From positions 3,051,353 to 3,115,352 of the forward strand of contig NC_011831.1 of the NCBI RefSeq assembly GCF_000021945.1: a stretch of DNA of 64,000 nucleotides, read 5' to 3'. The position numbers were made by a program, and so were the translations under genes. Under the pieces are notes generated by a model, which ran no database searches, was not told the origin of the DNA, and saw nothing but the letters and a program-made list of their open reading frames with translations. Positions 1 through 7,924 of this stretch are shown in pieces (position 1 is the first letter of the stretch; the number at the start of each line of letters is the position of its first letter). The DNA is from Chloroflexus aggregans DSM 9485 (GTDB lineage: Bacteria; Chloroflexota; Chloroflexia; Chloroflexales; Chloroflexaceae).

Positions 1-200
1 ACCTCTCCACGCCGGCGAGCAATCGGACCATCGAGTGCGTCGGTGATCATGGTGATTGCCAACAACAGTAATGCCCGTTTGCGTCGATCGGTGCGTTGCA
101 TGTAGTAGATCGTTGCCGGTAAAAGCAGTAAGCGGCTAATGGTGAGCAGGTTTGAAGGGTAGAGGAGTTCGCGTGGCTGAATGAGATTGCGGAGCGCCAT
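1..200 (-). CDS. CDP-alcohol phosphatidyltransferase family protein, N-terminal part (cut by window edge)
   Basis: The gene runs off the left edge; 66 codons are visible from the ATG at 200. A strong AGGAGG ribosome-binding site lies just upstream. The visible protein begins MALRNLIQPRELLYPSNLLT, has two hydrophobic stretches (about residues 17-28 and 43-55) and then DALDGPIARR, the first half of the family signature D-G-x2-A-R that binds the metal and CDP. The family exchanges CMP on a CDP-linked lipid for an alcohol in the inner membrane and makes phospholipids such as phosphatidylglycerol phosphate. The alcohol substrate cannot be told from this fragment. It is the last visible member of a minus-strand group and starts 13 nt after the stop of the DUF4013 gene. 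Confidence 0.8.
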   Translation of the reverse strand, partial: MALRNLIQPRELLYPSNLLTISRLLLLPATIYYMQRTDRRKRALLLLAITMITDALDGPIARRRGE

Positions 201-213
201 TATGTCCTCCTCG

Positions 214-876
214 TTATTGCTGAGATGGCGATGATGAGACTTGGTGAACGGTTTGACCGAGTAAATGACCAAAGACCAGCGCCGCATAGACGGTGGTAAA
301 CAGGGAGCCAACGACAAAGATAATACTGCCTAGTCCACCGACGAAATTACACACTATCGAGAGTAACCAGAGGACCAGCCACTCGGCCGGGTTGCGCCGC
401 AATAGCGTGAAGACTTCGCCTAACTGTAGGGCCGCCTCCACCGATCCGGTTTGGACATAGCGACTATTGCCGATAATGAGCAGGAGCTGGGTAATGAGGA
501 TAAGTGGGATAAGGATGAGGTTTAGGCAGAGCAACAGGCCGAAGAAAATGCCCGGCTGAGGATCGTTATTGCCGGATGCGACAATAATGGCGACCAGGAT
601 ACAGCTTAAGATACACACTATCGCCAAGATGGGTAGGTAGTAGACGATTGCAATGAGTAGGCCGTAGATTCCCTCGCTGAGCACAGTACCGAGTTGGTTG
701 AGTCGCGGCAGCGGTTGTGGATTACCTTGCGCAACGGCGCGTGCTGTCTGCAAGAGACACCCAATTAATGCGATCTGACCGATGATCGGTATAAATTGCA
801 AGAGACCGATAACGAGGATGATTTTCCACCAGTCGGGGTCGTCAAAGACAAAGCTAAAGGCGCGAGTAAGGTTCAT
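214..876 (-). CDS. DUF4013-type polytopic membrane protein
   Basis: The 220-residue protein starts at the ATG at 876 (MNLTRAFSFVFDDPDWWKII), which has an AGAGGAG site 5 nt upstream; an in-frame ATG at 933 lacks one. The opening (F-x-F-x-x-D-P-D-W-W-K) followed by long hydrophobic helices separated by short loops matches DUF4013 membrane proteins, whose function is unknown. At least four or five membrane segments can be seen (about residues 16-38, 70-95, 105-140, 165-205). It is a paralogue in type of the gene at 1558-2283, which has a similar DPTWWQK opening. No enzymatic motif is visible. Confidence 0.7.
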   Translation of the reverse strand: MNLTRAFSFVFDDPDWWKIILVIGLLQFIPIIGQIALIGCLLQTARAVAQGNPQPLPRLNQLGTVLSEGIYGLLIAIVYYLPILAIVCILSCILVAIIVASGNNDPQPGIFFGLLLCLNLILIPLILITQLLLIIGNSRYVQTGSVEAALQLGEVFTLLRRNPAEWLVLWLLSIVCNFVGGLGSIIFVVGSLFTTVYAALVFGHLLGQTVHQVSSSPSQQ

Positions 877-1205
877 ATTACTCCTCTGATGGATGATACT
901 TGCGGATTGACATAAGCTGCCGGTTGAAACCATCGTTACAAACGTAGACTCCGCATGGCGGTTGGGTGGTCAGCGGTGTGGGAGATGATGCGGTAACGTT
1001 CACAATGAAATCCTCCGATGGTGATAACAAAGGGCGACATCCTTTTAGGACGTGCAATTCGCAAGTGGTTGGGCAAGTTGTGCGTAGCAGGCAGCAGCCT
1101 CGGTTAAGACTTACATGCCGCACAACAGGTTGGGTACGAGCGTTATTGCATCAACTGTACCATAAGAAGTGGGTGGTACGTGCAAGAGAGATCTGGAGAC
1201 AGTAG

Positions 1206-1350
1206 TGACGAGCTAAGTATCGCGGTCTGAAGCCATCGCTGTAGCTGAGAAGCTCCTGAACGGCCTGGCAGTCCTCAGCTCAGACGTTAGCATGAGCCTG
1301 GCTTACAAAACAGGCGCGCGAAAGCCCACACCCTTTAGGGGTGGGATGAA
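1206..1350 (+). mobile_element. Relic of an IS605-type right end, first hairpin
   Basis: At 1325-1345 the + strand reads CCCAC-A-CCC-TTTA-GGG-GTGGG, a perfect two-part stem with a single bulged A and a TTTA loop, followed by ATGAAG. Hairpins with a TTTA-type loop closing on a G-rich 3' arm are typical of the end of the TnpB omega-RNA scaffold, immediately before the guide segment, and of the element's right end. No tnpB is left upstream. The exact element borders cannot be fixed. Confidence 0.45.
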
Positions 1351-1397
1351 GCGCGATACTGATGTGTAGATACGCATTGCACATCCATACAACATCA

Positions 1398-1426
1398 TCG
1401 ACACAATCTATGATACACTGTATCCT
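1398..1426 (+). promoter_or_regulatory. Candidate promoter of the orphan omega-RNA-like transcript
   Basis: TCGACA at 1398-1403 and TATCCT at 1421-1426 are separated by exactly 17 nt, a good fit to a housekeeping promoter. Transcription would begin near 1433, right at the start of the structured GC-rich stretch that ends in the second hairpin. The match is by eye and short; either box alone would be unconvincing. Confidence 0.4.
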
Positions 1427-1432
1427 AAAGAA

Positions 1433-1517
1433 AGGCGGGGCACCGCCTTCGGGGAGGCTCAGCCGTTAGGCGGGCCGCAGAACCGAGAACCCCACAGGCT
1501 TTAGCCGTGGGAGTTTC
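1433..1517 (+). ncRNA. Orphan omega-RNA-like structured RNA (no tnpB attached)
   Basis: The stretch holds a hairpin near its start (GGCGG-GGCA-CCGCC, about 1433-1447), several GC-rich pairing segments, and at 1487-1517 a terminal hairpin reading GAAC, CCCAC-A-GGC-TTTA-GCC-GTGGG, GTTTC. This terminal hairpin has the same layout as that at 1325-1345, but the inner three pairs have changed together (CCC/GGG to GGC/GCC). In TnpB elements the bases just after such a hairpin act as the guide, here from about 1518. No tnpB remains beside it; an intact but different TnpB lies at 53374-54486. Being a dead IS end is the main alternative. Confidence 0.45.
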
Positions 1518-1557
1518 AGCGGAGCATTACTGCATCAACCGCTCTACCTAAAACCGG

Positions 1558-2283
1558 CTATAGACGTTGGGTGGCATGTGCCTGCTGTTCCGCCGCAACG
1601 TAGAGTTGTACACCGACAAGTTGGGCAAAGATGCCAACGCTGCACAACAGCCAAATGGCTATGACAATCACAAGCAGGGGTGCGTTATTGACAATCAGGA
1701 TACCGGTTAGTCCGGCCATAGCCGCTGCCGGTATATATGCAGCGAGGCTGGCTAAGCGGGCATGCCAGAAGTAGGTCCGGTACGGTGGGGTAAATGCACG
1801 GCGTAACGTTTCGCTGCTTAAAGCTCGCTCTATCTGTCCCTCCTCAGCAAAGATCAGCCGACCAATCGGCGCTACTCCGATCAGAAAGAAGCTCAGCCAA
1901 ACCAATGCCATTAATGCGAGGATGCCACCCATGACTACCTCGAGCAGATCGGTTTGACCGGCCAAGACCAATGCTAATCCGCTACAGGCGAGCAGAAGAC
2001 CACCGATCATCAAAGGAAGGAGAAAGAACGCGAGATCGATGAGGAGGACAAAAATCCCGGTGAGGGCACGAAGTGTCCAATCGCGCCACGGTGGAAGGGG
2101 GATGGGAAAGCCACGCCGCGAATTGTCATAGCTCTCCATAATGAAGCCTACTGCCAACGGCAAACCGATAATGGTAGTAGCCAACGCACCATGGAGCAGA
2201 CATTTCTGCCACCATGTTGGATCACGGCACACTACGGCTACCGCAGCGGGTAGGGTTGTCGGAGGTGGTGGCGGCGCGAACAC
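1558..2283 (-). CDS. DUF4013-like polytopic membrane protein
   Basis: The 241-residue protein opens with a proline-rich segment and then CRDPTWWQKCLLHGAL, like the DP-x-WW-K opening of DUF4013 proteins, and has about five to six hydrophobic helices (roughly residues 32-52, 72-95, 100-140, 175-235). The start is GTG at 2283, whose G is also the last base of the cinA stop codon, so the two genes overlap by one base and are probably translationally coupled. Function unknown. Its relationship to the gene at 214-876 is by type rather than clear sequence identity. Confidence 0.65.
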   Translation of the reverse strand: MFAPPPPPTTLPAAVAVVCRDPTWWQKCLLHGALATTIIGLPLAVGFIMESYDNSRRGFPIPLPPWRDWTLRALTGIFVLLIDLAFFLLPLMIGGLLLACSGLALVLAGQTDLLEVVMGGILALMALVWLSFFLIGVAPIGRLIFAEEGQIERALSSETLRRAFTPPYRTYFWHARLASLAAYIPAAAMAGLTGILIVNNAPLLVIVIAIWLLCSVGIFAQLVGVQLYVAAEQQAHATQRL

Positions 2284-3470
2284 TACTCCGACTCCTCGGC
2301 CAGATAGCGGCGTAAGAGATCGAGTGCCGCTGTCCCGGCAAACTCACGGCCTTCAGATGAGCGCAGATCGAATGGCCGGGTCAACCGTCGTTCACCGGTT
2401 GGCGTGATTAAAGCGAAGGCAACGGCCGTAAAGCCTTGTTCGTTTGGAAATGTCGCCGGTTGCACCCCCAGGCCGAGATCGCTTTGCCAACGATCGGCGA
2501 CCGCAGATGCGCCGGCGGCGGCAAGATCGGAGGCAGCTTGTTCATCAGCGGGTCGGTCAAGCGGATGAATTTCGACCCCACGCAGTTGCGCTGCGATGTC
2601 GGGGGCAGCTAAGAGTGCCTGCAATACCGGCGCTTGGATCATTCCCTCGTAGAGCGCCAGGGTCAGCTTGCGCTGACGGAGTAATTGGGCCACGACAACC
2701 GGTAATTCCTCCTCGCCAAGCAGGTACGGACCGAGGCGCTCACGGATGATCGCTTCGGTTTGAGTAATTAATGCTTCAGCCTCGGCGTGACTTTCGGCAC
2801 GAGCACCGATGCGTAACTCATACCGTGCCCGTTTCGCCGAAATGCCAACGGTCGGGTTCGCTTGTTGCATGAGATCGGCGATCCGTTCGCCGATCACACT
2901 CTCGCCAAGGCCGACGGCGTGAAGGGTACGGACGAGGATAACAGTTGTGATCCCGCGTTCATTACGCAGGTAGGGGATCACCTCCGTCTCGAACAGATAG
3001 CGCATCTCACTAGGGACGCCGGGTAGTACGATGACGGTACCGCGTTCATCTTCAATCAAGAACGCCGGAGCGGTGCCACGCGGATTTGGGATGATACGGG
3101 CACCGGCCGGTACGTAGGCTTGGCGACGATTACTTTCACTCATCGGGCGGTTCATCGCTGCGAAGCGCGCTGCAATCTGGTCGAGCAATGCTTGATGAAA
3201 CTCAAGCGGACGGTCGAACGCGGCAGCGACTGCTTCGCGCGTAACATCATCGAGAGTGGGACCAAGACCGCCGGTGCAGATCACGAGATCGGCACGACCT
3301 AACGCCTCGCGGATAGCGGCGGTGATGCGCTCAGTATTGTCGCCAACCACCGTCTTGCGATAAACATTTACGCCGGCAGCCGCCAATTGACGTGCGATGT
3401 AAGCGCTGTTGGTGTCAATTGTTACACCAAGCAGCAGTTCGGAACCGATGGCAATAATTTCGGCGTCCAT
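2283..3470 (-). CDS. cinA: CinA-like nucleotide pyrophosphatase with degenerate C-terminal amidase domain
   Basis: Of 395 residues, about 1-170 form the MoaB/MogA-like fold of CinA (COG1058): AEIIAIGSELLLG at the start, the ligand loop CTGGLGPTLDDVT, and LPGVPSEMRYL. In CinA this domain cleaves ADP-ribose and similar pyrophosphates in NAD recycling. The C-terminal domain should be the nicotinamide-nucleotide amidase (PncC), with a TAESCTGG motif carrying the catalytic Ser. Here the equivalent place reads LTLALYEGMIQAPVL and neither the Ser nor the downstream GxAGP motif can be found. The protein therefore probably keeps only the pyrophosphatase. It starts with ATG at 3470 and leads into the DUF4013-like gene with a one-base overlap. 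Confidence 0.85.
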   Translation of the reverse strand: MDAEIIAIGSELLLGVTIDTNSAYIARQLAAAGVNVYRKTVVGDNTERITAAIREALGRADLVICTGGLGPTLDDVTREAVAAAFDRPLEFHQALLDQIAARFAAMNRPMSESNRRQAYVPAGARIIPNPRGTAPAFLIEDERGTVIVLPGVPSEMRYLFETEVIPYLRNERGITTVILVRTLHAVGLGESVIGERIADLMQQANPTVGISAKRARYELRIGARAESHAEAEALITQTEAIIRERLGPYLLGEEELPVVVAQLLRQRKLTLALYEGMIQAPVLQALLAAPDIAAQLRGVEIHPLDRPADEQAASDLAAAGASAVADRWQSDLGLGVQPATFPNEQGFTAVAFALITPTGERRLTRPFDLRSSEGREFAGTAALDLLRRYLAEESE

Positions 3471-3661
3471 AGGCTTTCTCTACCATGACCGCACTGAGTG
3501 GGTTGTGGAATGTGAGAGCAGTGTAGTGCTTTGGCGATCGGCACGTGGAGCACAGGGGCACAGGCGCCGCTGTGCCCCATAAAAAACGGAACAACTGCAT
3601 GATAGACTCATGCGACACACCTGCATCTGCTCACGCAATACGCGACGATGGTTGGCAACTA

Positions 3662-4084
3662 TCACGAAGATTGATCTGGTGACGGTGGCTCGCTGAGTCG
3701 TTTACGATACTCGCGCCACAACTCTTGCTCACGTTCGGCAGCCGCGCGCTGACCGGCGGCAATGGCAGCGCGCAATCGCTCGGCAAACGACCGGCGTGTC
3801 ACTCCAGCCCGTGCTGCGAGGATCTGGCGTAGATCAGGGCCTGAACGTGGGTTCAGCAAGGCAACGGCAGCCACACCTAAGGCCGCCCCGATCAATAATC
3901 CGGCGACAAATGCACCGGCTGCCGATGCGGTTTGGCGTTCGTGCTCACGGCGAAGAGCAGCCAACAGGCGTTGGGCAGCTTCACGCTCAGCGGCTAGCGC
4001 TTCGATGGTTGCAGTTCGTTCGGCGTGGATCGACTCGGCAAACCGGCGCGCTATTTCAGTAATGGCATCTTGCTCGACCGTCAT
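3662..4084 (-). CDS. Small single-pass membrane protein with charged helices (YtxH-like)
   Basis: The 140-residue protein starts at ATG 4084 (MTVEQDAITEIARRF), with GAGGAG upstream overlapping the thrS stop codon; a start at 4099 would overlap thrS and lacks a site. It has an amphipathic Glu/Arg/Ala-rich N-terminal half (about 1-60), a small-residue transmembrane segment (AGAFVAGLLIGAALGVAAVALL, split here only for description; about residues 63-84) and an Arg/Glu-rich tail. This is the plan of YtxH or gas-vesicle-like small proteins, but there is no strong family motif. It is the last gene of the thrS operon. Function unknown. Confidence 0.65.
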   Translation of the reverse strand: MTVEQDAITEIARRFAESIHAERTATIEALAAEREAAQRLLAALRREHERQTASAAGAFVAGLLIGAALGVAAVALLNPRSGPDLRQILAARAGVTRRSFAERLRAAIAAGQRAAAEREQELWREYRKRLSEPPSPDQSS

Positions 4085-4095
4085 GAGGCAACTCC

Positions 4096-5880
4096 TCAAC
4101 TGCGGGTGCGGATTTCTTCAAGGGCGCGAGCCAAAAATGCCTCGACCGGCATCGCGCCAAGGTCGTCACCGGCGCGGGTGCGCACAGCAACTGCATCAGC
4201 AGATTCCTCTCTGGCGCCGATTATAAGCATATACGGTATCTTCTGCAACTGTGCCCGCCGGATCTTACCTTGCATCCGGTCACGGTTCTCGTCGAGTTCG
4301 ACACGCAAGCCGGCGGCAAACAGGCGTTGACGCACCTTGCGCGCATATTCCATCTGCTTGTCGGTAATGGGAATGATCACCGCTTGCACCGGTGCGAGCC
4401 AAAGCGGAAATGCACCGGCGTAGTGCTCGATGAGGATGCCCATAAACCGCTCGGTTGTTCCGGTGACGGCCCGGTGCAAGACGACCGGTGTGTGCGGTTT
4501 GTCGTCTTCGCCGATATATTCGCAGCCCAAGCGTGCCGGTTGGATGAAGTCGACCTGGATAGTGCTCAATTGCCATTCGCGCCCCAACACATCACGGGCC
4601 AGAAAATCGGCTTTGGGACCATAGAACGCTGCTTCGCCTTCGGCCTCAAAATACTCAACACCGTTAGCTTCAAGTGCAGCACGCAAGGCGGCCGTCGCCA
4701 GTTCCCACTTCTCATCATCTTGCACGTACTTGCCCTCCTTGCCGCGCAACGACAAGCGCACCTTGTAATCGGTAAACTTGTACGTTCCCAGCACCTCGCG
4801 GATCACTTGCAGGGCAAGACTAAACTCCTCTTGAATCTGATCGGGTCGGCAGAAAATATGGCAATCGTCTTGGGTCAATGCCCGCACGCGCGTCAACCCG
4901 CTCAACGCGCCGCTGTCTTCGTAACGGTAGAGTGTAGCAAACTCGGCAAAGCGCAGCGGTAGATCGCGATAACTGATCACGCCAAGCTGGTTGTAGAGCG
5001 TCATATGGCTCGGACAGTTCATCGGCTTGAGGCGAAAGATGAGGTCTTCGCTCTCAACCATCGGTGGGAACATACTATCGCGATAGTTATCGTAGTGCCC
5101 CGACTTCCGATAGAGCTGCTCCTTGACGACATTTCCTGTCCATACGTGCTGATACCCGTAGCGCGTTTGCACCTCACGCACAAATTTTTCCATTTCGTGG
5201 CGGATAATCTCGCCCTTCGGACTAAAGATCGGCAATCCGGGACCAATATCGTCTGAGAAGAAGAACAGCCCCAGCTCCTTACCGAGACGGCGATGGTCAC
5301 GTCGGCGGGACTCTTCCAAACGATGCAGATACGCTTCTAGCTCTTCTTTGGTATTCCAACCGGTACCGTAAATACGCTGCAATTGGCGATTTTTCTCATC
5401 GCCGCGCCAGTATGCCCCGGCGATGCTCATGAGCTTAAAGGCTTCGGGATTGATCTCGCCGGTATGGTTAAGGTGTGGGCCGCGACACAGATCCTCGAAC
5501 GTATCTTGACGGTAGGTTGAGATGACAGTGTCGCCGTGATGTGTCTCACCGTATTCGTCAAGCCCCTTCGCCAAACCCTCAATCAATTCGAGTTTGTAGG
5601 GCTGGTTGGCAAAGATTTGGCGGGCCTCTTCAGCAGTGACTTCACGATAGATAAACGGATGGTTGCCGGCAATAATCCGCTTCATCCGCTTTTCGATCTC
5701 GGTCAGATCTTCAGGGGTCAGCGGACGCGGCAGGTCGAAGTCGTAGTAAAAGCCATTTTCAATCGGTGGCCCGATGGCGATTTTGGCATCGGGAAAGATT
5801 TCGAGAACAGCTTGCGCCATCACATGCGCCAACGAGTGGCGGAGACGGTAATAGGGATCACTTTTTGGATCGACCGGCAT
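4096..5880 (-). CDS. thrS: Threonyl-tRNA synthetase lacking the N-terminal TGS domain
   Basis: The enzyme charges tRNA-Thr with threonine. The 594-residue chain begins directly at the N2 editing domain (RHSLAHVMAQAV gives the HxxxH pair at residues 15 and 19; FEDLCRGPHLNHTG supplies the Cys/His end of the same zinc-like editing site). The class II core follows with LKPMNCPSHMTLYN (zinc Cys), RYEDSGALSGLTRVR (motif 2) and TERFMGILIEHY (motif 3), then the anticodon-binding domain. Usual bacterial ThrRS is about 640 residues because of a TGS domain of some 60 residues; that is absent here and no in-frame extension encodes it. It follows the 5895-6473 gene by 14 nt and precedes the small membrane gene, forming an operon probably governed by the T-box at 7887-8148. 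Confidence 0.95.
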   Translation of the reverse strand: MPVDPKSDPYYRLRHSLAHVMAQAVLEIFPDAKIAIGPPIENGFYYDFDLPRPLTPEDLTEIEKRMKRIIAGNHPFIYREVTAEEARQIFANQPYKLELIEGLAKGLDEYGETHHGDTVISTYRQDTFEDLCRGPHLNHTGEINPEAFKLMSIAGAYWRGDEKNRQLQRIYGTGWNTKEELEAYLHRLEESRRRDHRRLGKELGLFFFSDDIGPGLPIFSPKGEIIRHEMEKFVREVQTRYGYQHVWTGNVVKEQLYRKSGHYDNYRDSMFPPMVESEDLIFRLKPMNCPSHMTLYNQLGVISYRDLPLRFAEFATLYRYEDSGALSGLTRVRALTQDDCHIFCRPDQIQEEFSLALQVIREVLGTYKFTDYKVRLSLRGKEGKYVQDDEKWELATAALRAALEANGVEYFEAEGEAAFYGPKADFLARDVLGREWQLSTIQVDFIQPARLGCEYIGEDDKPHTPVVLHRAVTGTTERFMGILIEHYAGAFPLWLAPVQAVIIPITDKQMEYARKVRQRLFAAGLRVELDENRDRMQGKIRRAQLQKIPYMLIIGAREESADAVAVRTRAGDDLGAMPVEAFLARALEEIRTRS

Positions 5881-5894
5881 AGAAGCATCTCCTG

Positions 5895-6473
5895 TTATCT
5901 GGTTACGATAGTTAACGTCCCGTTATCAACGTGGACGGCGACAATCTGGCGCCCTTGTCGAACAAATTCGGCATTCAGCCGTTCATTGAGCACCTCGGTC
6001 AGCTCTCGCACCGAGAGCATAGCCGCCAGTGGCCCTTCGAGCTGTGGATCGATCATGACCAATCTGCCATCCTGGACTGTGATACCACTACTGACGACGC
6101 TGGTCACCCCATACGCACGGACGCTGGCAATCACGCGGTCGGAGACCAGACGGACACTGACCGATTCGACCGGCAACGCTGCCTCGATCTCGTTGAGATA
6201 GCCGTTGATAGCGGCTTCACTTACGGTGATCGTGCCGTTGGGCAGGGCTGCGATCAGGGCGGGTACCGGTGCGATGGCGGTTTCACGCGATGGTACCAGC
6301 AGATCGGCAATACGATGGCCGATAGCCGCACTCAATTGGGGACGGGTCAGTAGCAGGGCAAGCCCGGCAATGACCAATAGCCCCACACTAAGACGGACCA
6401 ACTGACCAAAGCACCCGCTCGATTTGCGGTATCTTACCGGCAACTGATGGCCTCTCCCTCTCGTTCTTTTCAC
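5895..6473 (-). CDS. Membrane-anchored protein of unknown function, first gene of the thrS operon
   Basis: I place the start at the GTG at 6473 (VKRTRGRGHQLPVRYRKSSG), which has GAGGACGAGG just upstream. The only in-frame ATG, at 6659, lies in the 98-bp repeat array and would give a repeat-encoded N-terminus. The resulting 192-residue protein has a basic N-terminus, one transmembrane segment (about residues 27-44, QLVRLSVGLLVIAGLALLL) and an extracytoplasmic domain of about 145 residues rich in V, I and A with a segment NGTITVSEAAINGYLNEIE. This resembles LmeA/DUF2993-type or similar lipid-binding envelope proteins only loosely. I do not recognise the family. Confidence 0.6.
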   Translation of the reverse strand: MKRTRGRGHQLPVRYRKSSGCFGQLVRLSVGLLVIAGLALLLTRPQLSAAIGHRIADLLVPSRETAIAPVPALIAALPNGTITVSEAAINGYLNEIEAALPVESVSVRLVSDRVIASVRAYGVTSVVSSGITVQDGRLVMIDPQLEGPLAAMLSVRELTEVLNERLNAEFVRQGRQIVAVHVDNGTLTIVTR

Positions 6474-6519
6474 ACCTCGTCCTCGGTTGTTGTTACCCTC
6501 ACCCCAATCTTGCTCCAGT

Positions 6520-7873
6520 GGGGCACGGCATGCCGTGCCCCTACAGCCTTTGGTGGGGGCACGACGTGCCGTGCCCCTACGGGTGACGCTCTGTGCGTGA
6601 GGGACCTTCGCGCCCTCTGCGCCCTTTGCGTTAGCGTCCTTTGCCCTTCGTGTGGGCACGGCACCGCCGTGCCCCTACGGGTGACGCTCTGTGCGTGAGG
6701 TGCCTTCGCGCCCTCTGCGCCCTTTGCGTTAGCGTCCTTTGCCCTTCGTGTGGGCACGGCACCGCCGTGCCCCTACGGGTGACGCTCTGTGCGTGAGGGG
6801 CCTTCGCGCCCTCTGCGCCCTTTGCGTTAGCGTCCTTTGCCCTTCGTGTGGGCACGACGTGCCGTGCCCCTACGGGTGACGCTCTGTGCGTGAGGGGCCT
6901 TCGCGCCCTCTGCGCCCTTTGCGTTAGCGTCCTTTGCCCTTCGTGTGGGCACGGCACCGCCGTGCCCCTACGGGTGACGCTCTGTGCGTGAGGGGCCTTC
7001 GCGCCCTCTGCGCCCTTTGCGTTAGCGTCCTTTGCCCTTCGTGTGGGCACGGCACCGCCGTGCCCCTACGGGTGACGCTCTGTGCGTGAGGGGCCTTCGC
7101 GCCCTCTGCGCCCTTTGCGTTAGCGTCCTTTGCCCTTCGTGTGGGCACGGCACCGCCGTGCCCCTACGGGTGGCGCTCTGTGCGTGAGGGACCTTCGCGC
7201 CCTCTGCGCCCTTTGCGCTAGCGTCCTTTGCCCTTCGTGTGGGCACGGCACCGCCGTGCCCCTACGGGTGGCGCTCTGTGCGTGAGGGGCCTTCGCGCCC
7301 TCTGCGCCCTTTGCGCCCTTTGCGTCTTTGCGTTAACCCCTTTGCGCCTTTGCGTTAGCGTCCTTTGCCCTTCGTGTGGGCACGGCACCGCCGTGCCCCT
7401 ACGGGTGACGCTCTGTGCGTGAGGGGCCTTCGCGCCCTCTGCGCCCTTTGCGTTAGCGTCCTTTGCCCTTCGTGTGGGCACGGCACCGCCGTGCCCCTAC
7501 GGGTGACGCTCTGTGCGTGAGGGACCTTCGCGCCCTCTGCGCCCTTTGCGTTAGCGTCCTTTGCCCTGTGTGAGGGCACGGCACCGCCGTGCCCCTACGG
7601 GTGACGCTCTGTGCGTGAGGGACCTTCGCGCCCTCTGCGCCCTTTGCGTTAGCGTCCTTTGCCCTGTGTGAGGGCACGGCACCGCCGTGCCCCTACGGGT
7701 GACGCTCTGTGCGTGAGGGGCCTTCGCGCCCTCTGCGCCCTTTGCGTTAGCGTCCTTTGCCCTTCGTGTGGGCACGGCACCGCCGTGCCCCTACGGGTGA
7801 CGCTCTGTGCGTGAGAGGCCTTCGCGCCCTCTGCGCCCTTTGCGTCTTTGCGTTACGGTCTTTGCGTGAGCGT
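6520..7873. repeat. 98-bp tandem repeat array, about 13 units
   Basis: The unit carries the palindrome GGGCACGGC-ACC-GCCGTGCCC, then CCTACGGGTGACGCTCTG, TGCGTGAGG and a run of C-rich heptad-like words (GCGCCCTCTGCGCCCTTTGC, GTTAGCGTCCTTTGCCC). The landmark GGGTGACGCTCTG recurs near 6579, 6677, 6775, 6873, 6971, 7069, 7167, 7265, 7401, 7499, 7597, 7695 and 7793, so the step is 98 except one of 136 where a 38-bp internal expansion (7310-7350) sits. Units differ by a few bases, for example GGGTGGCGC in two. The first part (6520-6541) is a lone palindrome with a CAT centre. No unit has a credible ribosome-binding site. The array lies between the T-box and the first gene of the thrS operon. Confidence 0.95.
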
Positions 7874-7886
7874 CACCTAGGCCACT

Positions 7887-7924
7887 AACTCAAACAGCTC
7901 TCCGTCCGCACCGGGACGAAGAGC
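7887..7924 (-). terminator. T-box terminator stem
   Basis: On the minus strand GCTCTTCGTCC (7924-7914), loop CGGTGC, GGACGGAGAGC (7907-7897) form an 11-bp stem with one G-T wobble, followed by TGTTTGAGTT. Its left arm shares CGTCC with the antiterminator, so the two structures exclude each other, as in transcription-control T-boxes. The T-run is weak. Confidence 0.75.

Larger units (their letters stand above)
877..1557. other. Gene-free gap with decayed IS200/IS605 (tnpB) ends
   Basis: No open frame here has a ribosome-binding site or family motif. The notable content is on the + strand: two hairpins of identical design at 1325-1345 and 1491-1511, separately annotated, that resemble the 3' ends of TnpB omega RNAs and the right ends of IS605-type elements. 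The sequence between 1206 and 1320 is GC-rich and hairpin-prone and could be the decayed 3' end of a tnpB plus omega-RNA scaffold, but no zinc ribbon or RuvC motif survives, so that is inference. Confidence 0.5.

Noticed and set aside
6631-7775. Series of minus-strand open frames of 74-139 codons with similar sequences starting MPTRRAKD or MPSHRAKD
   Set aside because: They are translations of the 98-bp repeats, step by exactly 98, lack ribosome-binding sites and match no family.
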